Shown: positions 47,501 to 61,441, counted from the first letter of the stretch. The stretch is 64,000 nt of DNA from Turnera subulata (GCA_028386065.3 JAKUCV010000909.1:3591-67590), one strand, 5' to 3'. Notes: generated by a model not told the origin, from the letters alone. Program-made: numbers and translations.

Positions 47501-50291
47501 ATGGCCTTGAGATCGGCGGCGGCTCTGGCGGCGGCTCCCCGTGGCTTCTTCCGCCTCTGCTCCACATCTTCCTCCACTCTCCCGTTCCTTTCTTCGCAAG
47601 CTGCGGCTTCGACTCCTGCTCGTGAACAGGCAGAGCCCAATACCAACCTCTTTGTCTCCGGCAAGTTCTCTTCTTTCCTTTTGGTTAACATTTTTTTATC
47701 GTTTCCTGCGTTTTCTCTACTCTAATTTTCTTCTGGGTTTTATGGGACGGCTTTGTTCGTTGTCATTTCTCTATGTGATTCGTTTTTGTTATTGTTCTAT
47801 TCATTCGCTGCTCCTCTGGTACAATTAGATATCAGGATTCAGCTGTTGCCTTTTCTTTTTTCTAGTTATGAATGGTTTTTGAGTCTGTGATTTCGATAGG
47901 TAGGTTGAGGTGTTATGCTCTGTTGCATGATTATTGGGGTCCCTCTCCTTTTTCCTGGTTCGCTTTTTAGCTACTTCAGCTTGTGATGACGGGTATATTG
48001 GCATCGGCCTTTGAAATGTTGGAAACTTGAAGGCAATTAATGTTGGTTACTTACCCTTCTCTACGGCAAATGCTCTAGTAACCTCTTATTGGTTTTGTTG
48101 AGAAAGTTAGGCTTGGAGTTCTTCGCAGATGCAAATGTTTCTTTCGAAGAGAATTTTCTTTGTCGTTCTTGCTACATTTTGTATTCAATTGTTCATATCG
48201 ATTTTGATAAATATTTATCACTCTCAAAGTGAAGGCTTGATCTTGAGAGTAATCGTGAAACATCCTTGTCTGTTCTGCTATTATATTTTGCTACCTTGGT
48301 GTGAAAAAGAGAATAAAGTTGTCTATTCATAATCTTTGTACACTTGATGAACAGGACCAGGAACTGTCATATTAAGCTGGCTGTTATGGCTTTTTCATTT
48401 GACTTTGTGGCCGACTTATTTTCAGGTCTTAGTAAAAGAACTACTTCAGAGGGACTGCGGGAAGCTTTTGCCAAGTTTGGCGAAGTGGTTCATGGTTTGT
48501 GTTTTTCATTCGATTCTTTGTTATTTTTATTATGTACTACTGTTTTTAATTGCTAACTTTCATTGATTTCCTTGCTCGTTTCAGCCAAAGTTGTGACAGA
48601 CAGAGTATCAGGATATTCTAAAGGATTTGGTTTTGTCAGATATTCCTCATTAGAAGACGCTGCAAACGGGATAAAAGGGATGGATGGCTCGGTGAGTTTG
48701 ACATGTTTATGCATTTTTCTCCTTTTAAAGTAAATTGTAGGTTATTCTAACTTATTGAGTCTAAGTGGTTGAACTTTATCAGAGATAATGATGTAATTAC
48801 TGATGTTGTAGAACTGCATTGACACATGTCTGGGGAATGAATGTGGCTAGGTACACACTAAGTTACGAAAGATTTCGCAATTCGTCAGACCAAACTACAG
48901 AAAAATTGGAGAAACTACAGAAAAATTAGAGATAGATTCCGTGAGAAATCCTAAAGAAGAATTTTCATCTGAAATGGATACCAATGGTTTCACCACTATC
49001 TAGCTATGCATTTGCAAGTCCCACTGCCGAGTAAATATGCTTTTAAAGCTTAACTTTTCACATATTCTTCCTTTAAAATTCATGCAAATAAGGCGAATCA
49101 CCTTTCTGATGATTTTGAAATCCCTTTAATGGCTTTTGTTTACAAAGCTATTAAATTTCAAAGTTTGAAAAATACTCATTTTGAAGAGCAATTGCTTCAT
49201 ATCTTCCTCTGCAATATGCCGGAGAAATGAGGTGTAATTCCAGTGGATCTTTTGCTTTGTTTCTGTTTGTGTTGTTCCAAATTAGCGAACAGTTTCACTT
49301 TTTAATTTTTTCCTTTTTTACTTATTCCTTTGACCATGTTGATGAGGATTTATAAGCTATGCCCAATGAAGTGCTCACATTCAAGTGGCCCTAGTAGCAG
49401 TTTCCGATAGTGGGTCCTACATTTGTCTGAATGACGATTCTAAACAATGTGTCCATATATGTACTGAGATTTAACAACAAGGAGATGCCCAATGACCCAG
49501 AGAGTTTGTAAACATCCTCTTCCTTTTCCCTTTTCTGGAGGACATGCACATGGAATCATCCATTTGTTATTGCTGTCTTCAGTCATTCAATCTGTTTGGT
49601 GCTACTTCAATGAATATCTGCTTTGAGGTGGCCATATGATGTTTCACCAATCTCAAAGAAAGAATATATAGTGTCCTCTTTGATGGATGCATCCTCGCCT
49701 GTTGCTTCCCAAAACAAAATCTTCTGTACTTTCCAACTCATGCCTCTTATTTTGTAATCTTTTCGTGGCCTCTGTCCATACTTGGCCAACTTTGGAAATG
49801 GCTGTCATAATTTCACCTGCAGACTTTTGGGAGAACAGGCAGGAAAAGTAGCTGTTGAAGTAGAAAACATTTTTAATTCTTTCCATGAGCCAAATAAATC
49901 CTAAAGAGTAATCTGTTGTGGATGAAAATTTGATTTTACTTAATTCAGTGCAGTGGTCAGTTGCTGCAAACTGACTGAGATTTTTAATAACTTTGGTCTG
50001 CCTCTTTTTGGATGAATTTGTACTCATGCCTTGCCCTGGTACATGTGAATAGTTTTAGTTCATTTGTTTTGTTTTGACCTTAAATTATATTGTCTTGATG
50101 TTCATCGTGTTTTTATGCGAGTAATTTTCCCCTTGTCTCTTAATCTTAACCTCCTTATGCTTGCTCTGTGTTTGTAGTATCTGGACGGATGGGTCATATT
50201 CGCAGAGTATGCAAAACCTAGACCACCACCTACAACACCCGGGAATAACACTAACATGGGTCCTGCAAGTAATGGATATCGTTGGCAGTAA
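47501..50291 (+). CDS. ORRM2: ORRM2-like organelle RRM-domain RNA-binding protein
   Basis: Four exons, 47501-47660, 48426-48494, 48585-48691 and 50178-50291, join in frame to 149 residues. Residues 1 to about 45 are rich in A, S and R without acids early on, as in a mitochondrial targeting peptide. One RRM follows, with RNP2 as LFVSGL and RNP1 as KGFGFVRY, then LDGWVIFAEYAKPRPPPTTP and a short G/N tail. Family members bind organelle transcripts, and ORRM proteins act in C-to-U RNA editing. Intron 1 begins GCAAGT and ends AG, a GC-AG intron; any GT alternative would break the RNP2 motif. The other introns are GT-AG, and intron 3 is 1.49 kb. The Arabidopsis relative in the same gene order is At5g54580 (from memory). 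Confidence 0.93.
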
Positions 50292-52198
50292 CTCATGTAT
50301 TGAAGTAGATTGTGATTCTTCAACCCTGCCTGGCCAGCGAGTCGTTATTCTATTGCAGCTTTGGAACTTGAAATTTTGTGGTCTATCTTACTATAAGCAT
50401 CTTGTTTCAACTTGAACTTCCCTGCATATGCAGGATTGCATATTGAGACTTATCTGCGCAACACATTATTTTCAATTTATAAATCTTGCTTTACAACTTG
50501 TGTATACTGTCAAGGAAGTGAACTATGTATGAACATTGTATCGTTTGAAAGTTTCCCAAGCGGTCCATCTGATATGCCTTTTGAATTTATATGGTTTGAT
50601 CTGAGACTTGCTCGAATTGGACCATGTATCTAGTGTCATCTAACTCTAAGAAGGAAAGTATATATACTATGATTTTCTTTAATCTTGAGAGGCAAGTAAA
50701 AAATGCGGTTCTGGTTTCTTAGCATTCCTTTCTCTGCCGCTGATTGTGTATTTCTGTTAGCCACCTAGTTGGCCTTTCTTTATCACAGGAGGCTGTAGGA
50801 TTTTATTGTGTATAGCAACTATATTGGGATTCTAATTGCAAAAGATTTTTTATTACTCTTTTTATTTTTTTACCAGGGGATGATATTTTTCGTTTATAGT
50901 AAGGATGATTTCAATATAGTCTTTGTGGTGTAGGGCCTGCCTACCCGGAGATGAGCCATTCTTGCCAGATAGATTGTAGATTCCGTGGGGAACACAGAAT
51001 TGTCCAATTGAAACCTTTCAAGTTACCTATTTTCTCTTGCAGAATAATAGTAACGGAAAAGCCCTTTTGTCTTTGAACAGAAAGTATGTGTCTGTTTTAT
51101 CTCTCGTAGGACCTCAAAAGCATCGAATAGCAACAGACACCACAAAGTAGTGATAGCCTAAAAATAGGAGGATCAAGCAAAGCCCGGATATGAACAAACA
51201 TATGAAGCAGCAGGGAAATGAAGTTTGGCTGGCTCGTGTATACCGGGAATAAATTGATAAGAATCTTCCAGAACATGAAAATTGACTTGAAGTAGGCTAG
51301 GCTAGAGCAAGCTTTTGAGGCTCTAATCCAATAATATCTACTCCAATTTCTTCCAAATTATTCATCATTTAAATTTCTTCTCAAATCCCTTCACTAGGCT
51401 ATAAATAGTCATGGGCCCGTACCATATTGTCTCCCATTTCACATCTGTTCTTTTCTTTTCTTGGTTGTTTAGAAAAAAAAAAAAAGATTCTCTGTTAAGC
51501 ATTCAGATTTAGGATTCTTTTTTTTTTTTTTCTAATTTTACCTTTTGTTCCAATTTTCTTATTCTTTTGTCGTTTCCTCAAATTTTGGTTACGAGCTTGC
51601 GATTGTAATAGTTCATGCCCCTAAGGTAAATGATAAGCAAAAGGTAAAAAATTCTCATAATTAATAAATATCATATTAATAGTGAGTGACTAAGAAAGAA
51701 ACTCTTCATATTTTTCATCTTCTAAAACTTTTAAGACTAATGGGCATAACTAGCTATTACATCAATTCTTAATGACTCCATCATAGCTTCCTCAGGTATA
51801 ATTGCAGTCAATTGAAAGCATTCAAGAATCAAAGACACTTGAGTGATGAATCAAACTTAGTTTAAAAAGATCATCTTAGAATGGAGATAGCGTGGAGTTC
51901 GAAGACTGTAATATTTATATACTTAGTAGAAACATATGCATATGGTTAGGGAAACTTTATGCTGAAATTTTATCTTTTCGTGACTGACAAAATGCCAAAC
52001 TATCATCTGAGTTGATAGATTAAGATTTGGGCCTCTTCCTTTTTATATTTCTCATTCACCGGGTAGCCTAGGCCAGTTTATATTCAAGGATATCAATTAA
52101 CTTAGGGTTTTTTAACTTACTTAGCTACAAGTTCTTGTGAGCATTGAAAGCATTTAAGATTAACATTAAATTAAACCACAAAAAACAATATTTGCTAA
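50292..52198. other. 3' flank of the ORRM2-like gene and intergenic DNA
   Basis: This begins with the gene's 3' UTR. Polypurine and T-rich runs lie at 51472-51486 and 51518-51532. No further gene is supported. Confidence 0.5.
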
Positions 52199-52207
52199 TT
52201 GTTGTTA

Positions 52208-52549
52208 GGGTTTTTCTATCTTGTGCCCTAGGGGCACATGATAAGCTCTTAAAAATAGAAATAAATCCTTACAATTAATTAATATGTATCATTCTCGTAG
52301 TCTGAAATAATCTTTCATCTTTTTTTTTGAGAACCTGAAATAATCTTTCATTATTATTAGTTATACTATACAAATCACTCTTTATAAAAAGGTTATTTCA
52401 GTCACTATGAGAATGATACACATCAATTTGTGATAACTTAATGAAGGGTTATTTCAGTCACTATGAGAATGATATACATCAATTGTGATAATTTATTTCT
52501 ATTTTTAAGGGCTTATCATATGCCCCTAGGGCACAAGATAGAAAAATCC
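52208..52549. mobile_element. MULE-type MITE (342 bp) with 9-bp target duplication
   Basis: Inverted repeats of about 70 bp begin GG(G/A)TTTTTCTATCTTGTGCCC at both ends. The perfect 9-bp repeat TTGTTGTTA flanks it at 52199-52207 and 52550-52558. The interior repeats GGTTATTTCAGTCACTATGA twice. It has no coding capacity. Confidence 0.88.
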
Positions 52550-52558
52550 TTGTTGTTA

Positions 52559-55500
52559 TAGATAGAATAAACCTCATAACATAAAGAAATCGTTTGTCAC
52601 AAACATTGTTTAATCGAGTGTCTCTAATTGCTATAGGTTATAATTAATATCACCAGGTGCTTAAGTTGGAATCGTCCAGCTTCATAAACAGATTTTAATT
52701 AAGATGGATATTGTGGATGCTTCAGGGTCCTCATGAGGCGCTGGTGCAGGGGCAGTAGTTTTGTGATCAAGAAGGTACGTACTGTGTTAGGCTCTGGCTA
52801 ATGTCTTCACGTCATTGCAGCCACAGATGGATATATTGTCGCCATAGTATAGAAGTATTGGCCGCTAAGTCAGGCGCCTACTAAGCCAGTGAACTTCTAC
52901 ATTTTTCTAAAAAAAAATTAATATTTCTCTTATTGCATGTGATCTCCATTTCAACGTGGAGCTTTCTGTATATCTCGACTTACTAACATCAGATGTCCAG
53001 ATTAAGATGAATTCATGAGAGGGGGAGGTGTGGGGCACAAAAATTCAAGACCATGATAGCTAAATTTGCTTATTTAATGCCAGGCACAGTTGGCCCGAGT
53101 GCAATCAACACTGAGCAAATAATTGGCCAAACTGGCCAATGAGAGTAGAGAATCTTGCCTTCATGTCGAAGCAACAGAACAAACTTGGATACCACCCAAG
53201 AGTGACCTGACAATGGATATTTCAGAATATAATACATCTAAGACAAGTACGTAAAACCCAATTCTGGTTAGTCAAATTTATTTGGAGGGAACCATCAGGA
53301 TGAGCAGATTTAATGCGTCTTCGTTTCTTGACAGTTTAGCCTTTTCACAAACGGGAGGGCACTGGTTCTTGTTTTCTTTTGGTAGTCGGGTTGCTGTCGA
53401 GGTTCTTGATTTGTTGTTTTCTTGTTAAATTTTGATGCCCGAAGGAGAGGTTTCTGGAGAGAATAGGAAATGGAAAAAAAGGGACAGGATGCATGAAGCA
53501 TCTTAATCTAGGAATGTGGGAGTTGAGAAGATACTATACACCTATAGGCTACCTACATGTATATATATATATATATTTGTGGAGCAAATGAATTTGTATT
53601 TCCCCAGGTCTGTATTAATTTCATATTTCTCTGCTGCACCCAATTAATGCATGCCTTTCAATTCTGTGATTCAAACATGAACTACTTTGTTTGGCTGGCT
53701 TGACGCTCCAATTTCACTCTAAGCGCTAGGGAAAGAAACTGATAAAAAAGCCTCAATAACAAAACAAAGAATAAATTTGTCAGGTATAGAAGGCTGTGAA
53801 TCTTGTCAGAAAATTCCATTCACACTTCACATCCATAGAAGGATGGCGAACCTTTGTGGGAGGAGCTCGACGTGAAATGAGAGAAACCAGTGGCAAGCTG
53901 ATACAGTTGATTTATTCTCTGATCTTTTCCCTCAAAATTAAAAATAAATAACAACAATAATAATTAGACTTCATTTTTTATTATTTTTTTGCTTTTCTCT
54001 TGGGTACTTATTTCTTCTTAAATTAAGTCACAAGTGATATTTGGCAATTTTAACTAAGTTCTTTACCTGAGGAAGTTAACAACAATTGTTAGCCCGCATG
54101 TATTCAGGAAGTGTTGCAGACTAATCCCATATCTTCACTAATTTGTTCATATATATACAAGTTGAACATAAATAGACACAAATTAAACTACAATTCCACA
54201 TGCTTATAAAATGATATCAAAATGCAGTGGCGCGCACCACATATTAATTGGCAAGAGTTGACACATACAGCGATGAGGGAATGAAGTCCAGGTAACATTA
54301 ACAAGCTAACGCAATAGAAACTGGATGTAAATGTTTGGTTGACAATTGTCCTCGCACTTTAAGCTTGGAAGTCTATTGTCAACCAAAATAAGTTCTAAAG
54401 CTTATTGTTGTTTGAATTTTTGTGAGTAGCTATTCTTTTACTTTGTGTATATCACTACAAATTTCTAGCCCGTTTCTTACAAAGCCCTCCGTAAGTTATA
54501 TATAAGGCATAGGCGAAAATATTGCTTCTCTAAAAACATGGATCAACTGAATATATATCTTATTTTGAGTACATATTTATATATTAGTATACTAACTATG
54601 ATTACTAATGAATTTTAACTTTCTATCTCAACTATAACTTTTCTATTTACTTTAATGAAAGTGGCATATTTTTATATGTGATTTGATACATACTTAACAG
54701 CATATAGCAGCCACAATATTTTATAATATATAGCACTGAATTTAGAAGAAAGCTTCACGCACTAAAAACACCCAATACTGGTTGGAGAGTATTCTTTTTT
54801 TCAAAACACATGCGTCTCTGCTAAATATAACAATTATTAATTTGCCTGTGCTGGAAACCAATTGCTAACTAGTACTAATATATTAGTGTGATCCACCAGG
54901 GGGTTTTATATTAAAAAAAAAAAAAACAATCCGGTGAAGATTCAACAAACAATAAACTGCAAATTCATTCGAGACTGTGAAAAGGTATGGTGAGGATGTG
55001 TGTGGGGACATCCAAGCAATTTTGCACTGAAAATTTTAAAAAATTTATGGTGGTTGAGAGGCACGAGTGACCGTGGTTATATAACGCATAAAGGCTCAAT
55101 GAAGAAATAATTAATGGTCATCACAATCTATTAAATTAGATATTTGCGAAATGGCAGGCCACCCACCTTGATGAGTGAATGAATTGTTTTTTTTAACGTT
55201 GTTTAACTTTTCAGATTCAATATTCAAATAGCATACTATACAATGGTGGATGCATGCGGTACCGAACATATGCCATATTTATATATTCTCTGTTCGACAA
55301 AAAAAAAAACAACATAATTTTCACATCAGGAACCCTCCTTGGGTGTGTTTTTTCACGAAATAAACGAATCTCTCAAAGTTCCCATTAATTCCAACTTTTA
55401 TATTTGAGCTAAAAGTTTTAGCTTTGAGTATCCAAAACTAAGTGGTACCATATAAAATAAGTTGATGAAAGAAAAGGCATACTGAATCTGCAATTTGATG

Positions 55501-57129
55501 GAATCCTAAGCATAAAACTTAAATATTTTTACTTTTCCATGCTAAGAAACCGAGTTTATTAATTATCTTTGTTTTCAGACCTTGACAAGTGTTCTGCTTA
55601 TTTTTTATGCAAGAAGAAGCCACATAAGAGCTTGTTCTCCCAAAAAACAAACAAATAATTATGTTACAAAAGAACATTATTTGAAAAATATGTACACAAT
55701 ATATAGAAATAATTATCTTAAGTGATTTGAAGTAAAACTTATATAATTAGCTTGTTCATCATTCTATTTCGTTGGTGAGATTTTAATCCTCAATTGATTT
55801 GATTTGATTTGTTACTGGCTGACACCATAAGGTGAGAATGTGAGATTATTATAGCAAAAAATATCTTTTGGGTGAGGCGTTAGAAATAATTTAATATTCG
55901 CCAAATGACTTGGCTTGACTTTGCACTTTGATTTGATCTAAATAAAATAGCATAAATAAATGTAATTTACGGTTTGGAGAAAAAGGTATATATGACGTTT
56001 TAACTTTTGAAAAGTGTTGTTCTCTACGAGTACCAGCTCGATCGCTCGCAACATTTATGACCTCCTGTTAGCTGTCATCAAGTTAAGAAAATAGAAATTT
56101 AAGTAGCATATTAATTAGAGTGGCACACGGTGGCTTAAAAGTTAAACCTCAACGATCTTTAATGCACTTCACATTCATAATGCTTATGTTATATGCGTAC
56201 TATTTAAGATAGTCATTACAAGAAACGTATCGAGCCTGAGACTGAGGACGTCAAGTAATTCATACACTCTTGATTTGCAATTTTTTTTTCGTACATCAAA
56301 AAAAAACCTAGAAACTAACCATTCCCATTCCCACCCCCAATCACTCTCAATCTCACTATTATGGATTGAACCATGACTTTTTGGATGAAATAGATGCCAT
56401 TACACACTACAAGAAATATTGGCATACGATTTACAATCTTGGGTGTACAGTGAAACTCAAAGTCTTATTATCATCTACACAATGTTATTATAATTTATAT
56501 TTTTTCTCTCAATATGTTTAAATAAAATTTAGCTTGAACACAATAAAACATCTCGTTGCAAATAAACCCCACTACTCCAGGCGTTGATCGACAATCAGTT
56601 TTAGAATCAGTCACTCGATCAGATCAAAGTAAGTGATTGATTTGTACTACTCCTGTGCATTAATTGCCCTTTTGTGGTGGATTAATGCATCAGAATTTGG
56701 ATAAGAATTATCTAATCCTCATCGCGGAAAGTTTTTATTCTAGGGGTTGACTCTTCTTTTCTCTACGAGTTTATTTTCTTTCCTAGTTAGATTATCCTAT
56801 TATTTAGAAAATGAATAATACATATCAATCCGACATACCTACGTAATATATACACTTATTGATATTAAGGTTTCTTTTGTCTCTTATTGCAACTTCCGAT
56901 ATTATTGATATTTGAACGCAGTTGTGATGGTTATAAAATTTAGTTTCAATTATCCATTACTTTTATTTGTTAGGATTTAATTTAAATAAATTAATTAACA
57001 GAAGAAAAGTACACAAAATACAAAACTTAATAAAAAAGAAATTGCAAGGGATGGTGTTTTATATAAACTGGGTCTGGAATAATTGTAAAGAAGTAAAAGT
57101 TTAAAAACTGGCTAAGATAGATTAGGTAT
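52559..57129. other. Long AT-rich intergenic region
   Basis: I read 4.5 kb without a gene, RNA gene or element end that I can support. An (AT)n run lies at 53559-53575. The minus-strand frame at 53310-53501 has no motif. Confidence 0.5.
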
Positions 57130-57138
57130 GTTAAAAAC

Positions 57139-57926
57139 GGATTGGGCTCCTCTCCAGTTGGGGTAACAGGATAAATCCTGTTACTCCAATCTCAACCGTT
57201 AAATTAAATCTAACGGTTGATAATTATTTTATATTAAAAAAATAATTTTTCAATCCAAGATCTAGGAATCTAACCCAATATATTTCAGTTTTAAAAACTT
57301 CAAAACCCAACCCAAAGATAACTACACAAAAAGAAGAGAACAAAATAATACATAGAATCAAAATATATTCTACTCTTCTTGTACCAAAAGTTCTTTCCAC
57401 GCATTAGTTTAAGAATGAGGGTGGATTTTGAAGAAGGAGAAGAATAGATTCTAAGGTTGGTTATAACTCCATCTGATTGTTTAGCAAATCCACTCATCAG
57501 TTATTTTTACTCTACTCTTTGCAATAATCATCAGCCCATCTCCCATTCTTTTCAAATCTTTTTTATCTCCCTCTCTCTATGTATTGTGTATAAAAATTAA
57601 ACGGGGAGAAGATATCCTTTGTAGTTTTGTTGTCACTGATATCTGAGGTTTGTTTGGGAAAATCAGTTTGCAGATCCAAACAATTGAGAAGAAAAAAAGG
57701 AGAGAAGATGAACAAACACGAAGAAGAGAAGCCAATTTAGTTTTTTGAGTAAAAAGAATAAAAGTCAATTAAATATTTAGTATCACGTGCTTAGTAAAAA
57801 ATTATCTTTTTTAAAAAATTATCTTTTTAATATAAAATAATTATCAACCGTTAGATTTAATTTAACGGTTGAGATTAGAATAACAGGATCTATCCTGTTA
57901 CCCTCAACTGGAGAGGAGCCCAATCC
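57139..57926. mobile_element. MULE-type MITE (788 bp) with palindromic TIRs
   Basis: Terminal inverted repeats of about 105 bp begin GGATTGGGCTCCTCTCCAGT at both ends. The perfect 9-bp duplication GTTAAAAAC lies at 57130-57138 and 57927-57935. Each TIR contains two palindromes of its own: GTAACAGGAT with ATCCTGTTAC, and AACCGTTA with TAACGGTT. No transposase is present. Confidence 0.9.
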
Positions 57927-57935
57927 GTTAAAAAC

Positions 57936-58711
57936 TGGTGTTAGATCAGAATATGTGTTGCTAAAATTCCTCACCACGTGAATGATTTGAGGATTGGGTT
58001 GCTTACGAGGAAGGTTATCAGGTGGAGGAGATTTGTTGCTTTTGATGCTCGGATGCATGGCATAACTATTTGAAGATCATGTGGTGAGCTCCACGATATT
58101 ACCTCTACTTTATGTTAAAAAAATGCTTCCCGAAGAATTCGACATATTAATTACAATCTCACTTGTTTGAGTCTTTAAACTAGTGCATACAGCGTTTTCT
58201 TTATTTAAAAGATGGCAGGATTTGGTGGAATCATATGTTCTCGACTCATGAGGTTATGCCAAAAGCAATAGCATTAATTATAACCAATTAATTAGCTGGC
58301 ATGTTGTAAATATGCCTCTAAAAAATCACTGATATCGAAAACAATTAAAATGGCATGCGAAAAAAATAAAAAAAAGGAAACAAAAAAGAAAAAGAATGTA
58401 CCCGTGCACTAAGCCTAAAATATTATTTATTTTTTTTTATTTGGAAAAACTATTATTTATCTAACACAAAAGATTATTAAGCTATATTTTAGGAATGAAA
58501 TGGTCATATTCTTATATATGTGTGTGGATTAGGTCTCTGGTCAATTGACTGTTCTAATGTGATTTGCACATATTTTTCTTTTTAGAAAAAAGGGTAAAAG
58601 CCAATTGACTGTTCTAATGTGATTTGCCATCTCCTCCAACTGTAATTAGTAGCCTCTTGATAGAGGAAAGGGGACTGTAGGCTACGCATGCTATTCTGTA
58701 CATGTTTGTAA
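57936..58711. other. Intergenic sequence
   Basis: A 26-base block, beginning CAATTGACTGTTCTAATGTG, occurs twice at about 58542 and 58602, giving a local 60-bp duplication. No gene is seen. Confidence 0.5.
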
Positions 58712-58884
58712 GGGTTCAATACATTTTACCCCCTGATCTTTCAGTCAAACTTCACTTACCCTCTGAAAAAAAAAAACCAGTATTTCACCCCCTGAACTTT
58801 AGTATTTCGCAATTAAACTCATTTCCGTTAGTTGATTCAAGTCCCGTTAATTGATGTTAACGGAATGCGTAGATAGATGCCATG

Positions 58885-61441
58885 TGAAGCGCCCCGACCC
58901 GTATTTACCGTAGCACAGTAAACACGTGCCGAAACTATTCATTATGATAGAACAGACAGTACAACATGTAGATAATATACAATAGCCACTATCAATACAG
59001 CTGTCACCCACACTCGGGGACCATTATTCAAACCAACACAGTGCTCTCAGCAGCAGCAGATAGTATCAGTAATATACATAAAGTGATATGCAAGCAACCG
59101 TAATACTTAAAAGCAAACACAGATAAGCAACAACATATCAACAACTGAATCAAGGCCAAAAGAATGCTTAATTATTATTACCAATTTTATCTTCCGGGCC
59201 CCCGTCACTGGACAAGCTAGGGTCGTACCTGGTAATCAATTAATTCCGGATGCTAGGTCAAGAACCAATCCTCATATCAATACAACCGGATATTCGGCAT
59301 ATCCGAGCCACAGCGGATATTCGGCATATCCGAGCCTCTGCGGATATTTGGCATATCCGAGCCACTGGGTATTCGGTATACCCCAACCTCAGGCGACGTC
59401 ATGCCAACCAGATATTCGGCATATCTGAGCCTCTGCGGATATTCGGCATATCCGAGCCACCGCGGATATTTGGCATATCCGAGCCACTGGGTATTCGGTA
59501 TACCCCAACCACAGGCATGACGGGCCAACCAAACCAAAACCGACCATAGCATCCCAAAATTAATTTTCATACCATCGGGTCGTACCACTACTTTCCACAT
59601 GACAATTATACCAACATCTCAAATCAATTCCAATCTCATTTCCAATTTCTTTTTCTCAATTTCCACAGTCAATAGTTCAACATCAATCTCAGCATAATAT
59701 CCACATAATCAATATCATAGTCCAAAAGCAACAATAATATCCACAACAGACAATCAGCCAACAATCAGCAATTCAGCAGTTCAATCGAACAACAAAGCAC
59801 ACAAAGTATTACAGGCAACATAACAAGGGTTATCCATCCTCACCTTAGCCGATATCAACTATGAAATTGCTCAGCAAGTTCCAAGTCCGGTTCCTCAGCA
59901 AATTGTTTGTTGTCAATTCCTATATCAATCAAATAATATGCACATATAAGATGGTATGCAAATGTCATGCTAATACTGTATACCGTAAATTAAATATAAA
60001 CCCAGCTCGGTTACTCTCCCGGATTATTTCTCCATTATTATCATCATTCACCATTTATTTCAAGGTGTCAAAATACCCTTCTATACTTATTCCTATACCC
60101 GGGTACTATTCCGGTATTTTACCACCTTGATAATACCCTTTCCATAATTATTCCTTAAGTATGTACTTTCCAAAATACTATTTCTACAAATTATTATTTT
60201 TCTTCCATATGGTATATATTCCATATAATATTTTCCAAAATAAATTTTCCTTCCCACTATATATTTTCCCAGATTTTATCCTCTCTTTTCTTTTTTTTTT
60301 TTTTATTTAATTCCGGACTGGGCCAATGGTGCCAAGCCCATATCCAAAACCCAAGAGAGCCCAGGCCAACAGGACAGACCAGGCGCAGTAGGCCCGGACC
60401 GCGAGCCCAAGCCAAGGCTACAGTAGGCCCGCGCGCCCAGCAGGCCCACGCGTGGTCAGTCCAGGCCCGCACCACTCCGGATCCGCAACGGAAACGGGTC
60501 ATCCGACCCGGTTTGTCCTGCACACGGGTCGGTCACGGTTGCTCCTCACCTTTGTGTTGCAGTGGCGGCGGTTGGCAACGGGCGACGGGGAGGCGAGCAC
60601 GGGCGGCGGCGACGCGCGACAGTGGAGGCGTCGTGGCGGCTGCGGGTGGCGGCACAGAAGAGGAGGCGGCGCGTCAGCCCGGTCCTCTCGTCGTCGGGTC
60701 GCGAGGGAGAAGACGAAGCAAGGCGACGGGAAGACGGCTCCACCGGCGCTGCTCACGGCGGAAGGAAGGAAGAGAGGGAGATGTTGGGTGGTGGCTTCGA
60801 GCGGCGGCGGGGAGGCTCGGGTGTGGTTGTTGTTTGGCCGGAAAAGAAAGGAGGAGAAGAAGATGGTGATGACGTGGCGTGTGTGGGTTGTGTTTATTGT
60901 TTTTTTTTTTTTTTTTTTTTCTTTTTCTTTCCTTATTTTTCTGGTTAGTTGCAGGAAGGAAATGGTTTTTGCAGGGTGGTTTGAAAACTTGCAGTAGGTG
61001 GTGAAGTGCACTAGGAAGATGGAGGAAAAATAATTTTGTAGGCAGCAAAGTCTCTGGTTAATCACAAGTGAAATAGGTAGTTCACAGGCTGAATAGGAAT
61101 TGGCGGCTGAATAATTGAACTTCAATTATGCAGTTACTATGCTGCATGTGAAGTGTGGCCCACCTGGACCAGAAAATATCCGGTATACCCACTTATCTTA
61201 TTTCTGGTCCGATAATTCGAGAATAATCCCGGCTTTTCCGAAGATTCCCGGACCCGGAAAAATCCCAACTTGATCCGTAAAATCCGCAGAAAATTCCCGA
61301 ACGTAGGACTATGCTCGGTTTCAGAATCCAAAGCTCAATTTACCATAATTTAATTACCCGAGATTAAAAATCAATGCTAAATTACTGTACATTAACTTAA
61401 ACAGTCCCGGTAAAAATGAAATTTTTACCTGGGCTGTTACA
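58885..61441 (-). mobile_element. Solo LTR of a Tekay-like family
   Basis: The 2557-bp unit begins TGAAGCGCCCCGACCCG and ends GGGCTGTTACA on the plus strand, closely related at both ends to the LTRs at 19679 and 25035 but different inside. The 5-bp repeat CCATG flanks it at 58880-58884 and 61442-61446. No partner LTR or interior is present, so it arose by LTR-LTR recombination. Order inside: hairpin array (59287-59505), AT-rich part, GC-rich part (60340-60870) with spurious frames on both strands, and a T run at 60900-60922. Confidence 0.9.
59287..59505. repeat. Array of eight hairpins with TCGGY-type loops and covarying stems
   Basis: Units: CGGATAT-TCGGC-ATATCCG (59287, 59314, 59436), CGGATAT-TTGGC-ATATCCG (59341, 59463), GGGTAT-TCGGT-ATACCC (59367, 59489) and AGATAT-TCGGC-ATATCT (59410). 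Stem changes at the outer positions are matched on the opposite arm. The order of the last four units partly repeats that of the first four, so the array grew by block duplication. Confidence 0.92.

Noticed and set aside
49653..50027. 124-codon minus-strand frame in intron 3 of the ORRM2-like gene
   Set aside because: No recognisable motif, no splice or promoter context, and location inside a well-supported intron.
60452..61125. Frames of 118-208 codons on both strands in the solo LTR
   Set aside because: They overlap each other in a GC-rich LTR part followed by a T run, and no protein motif is present.
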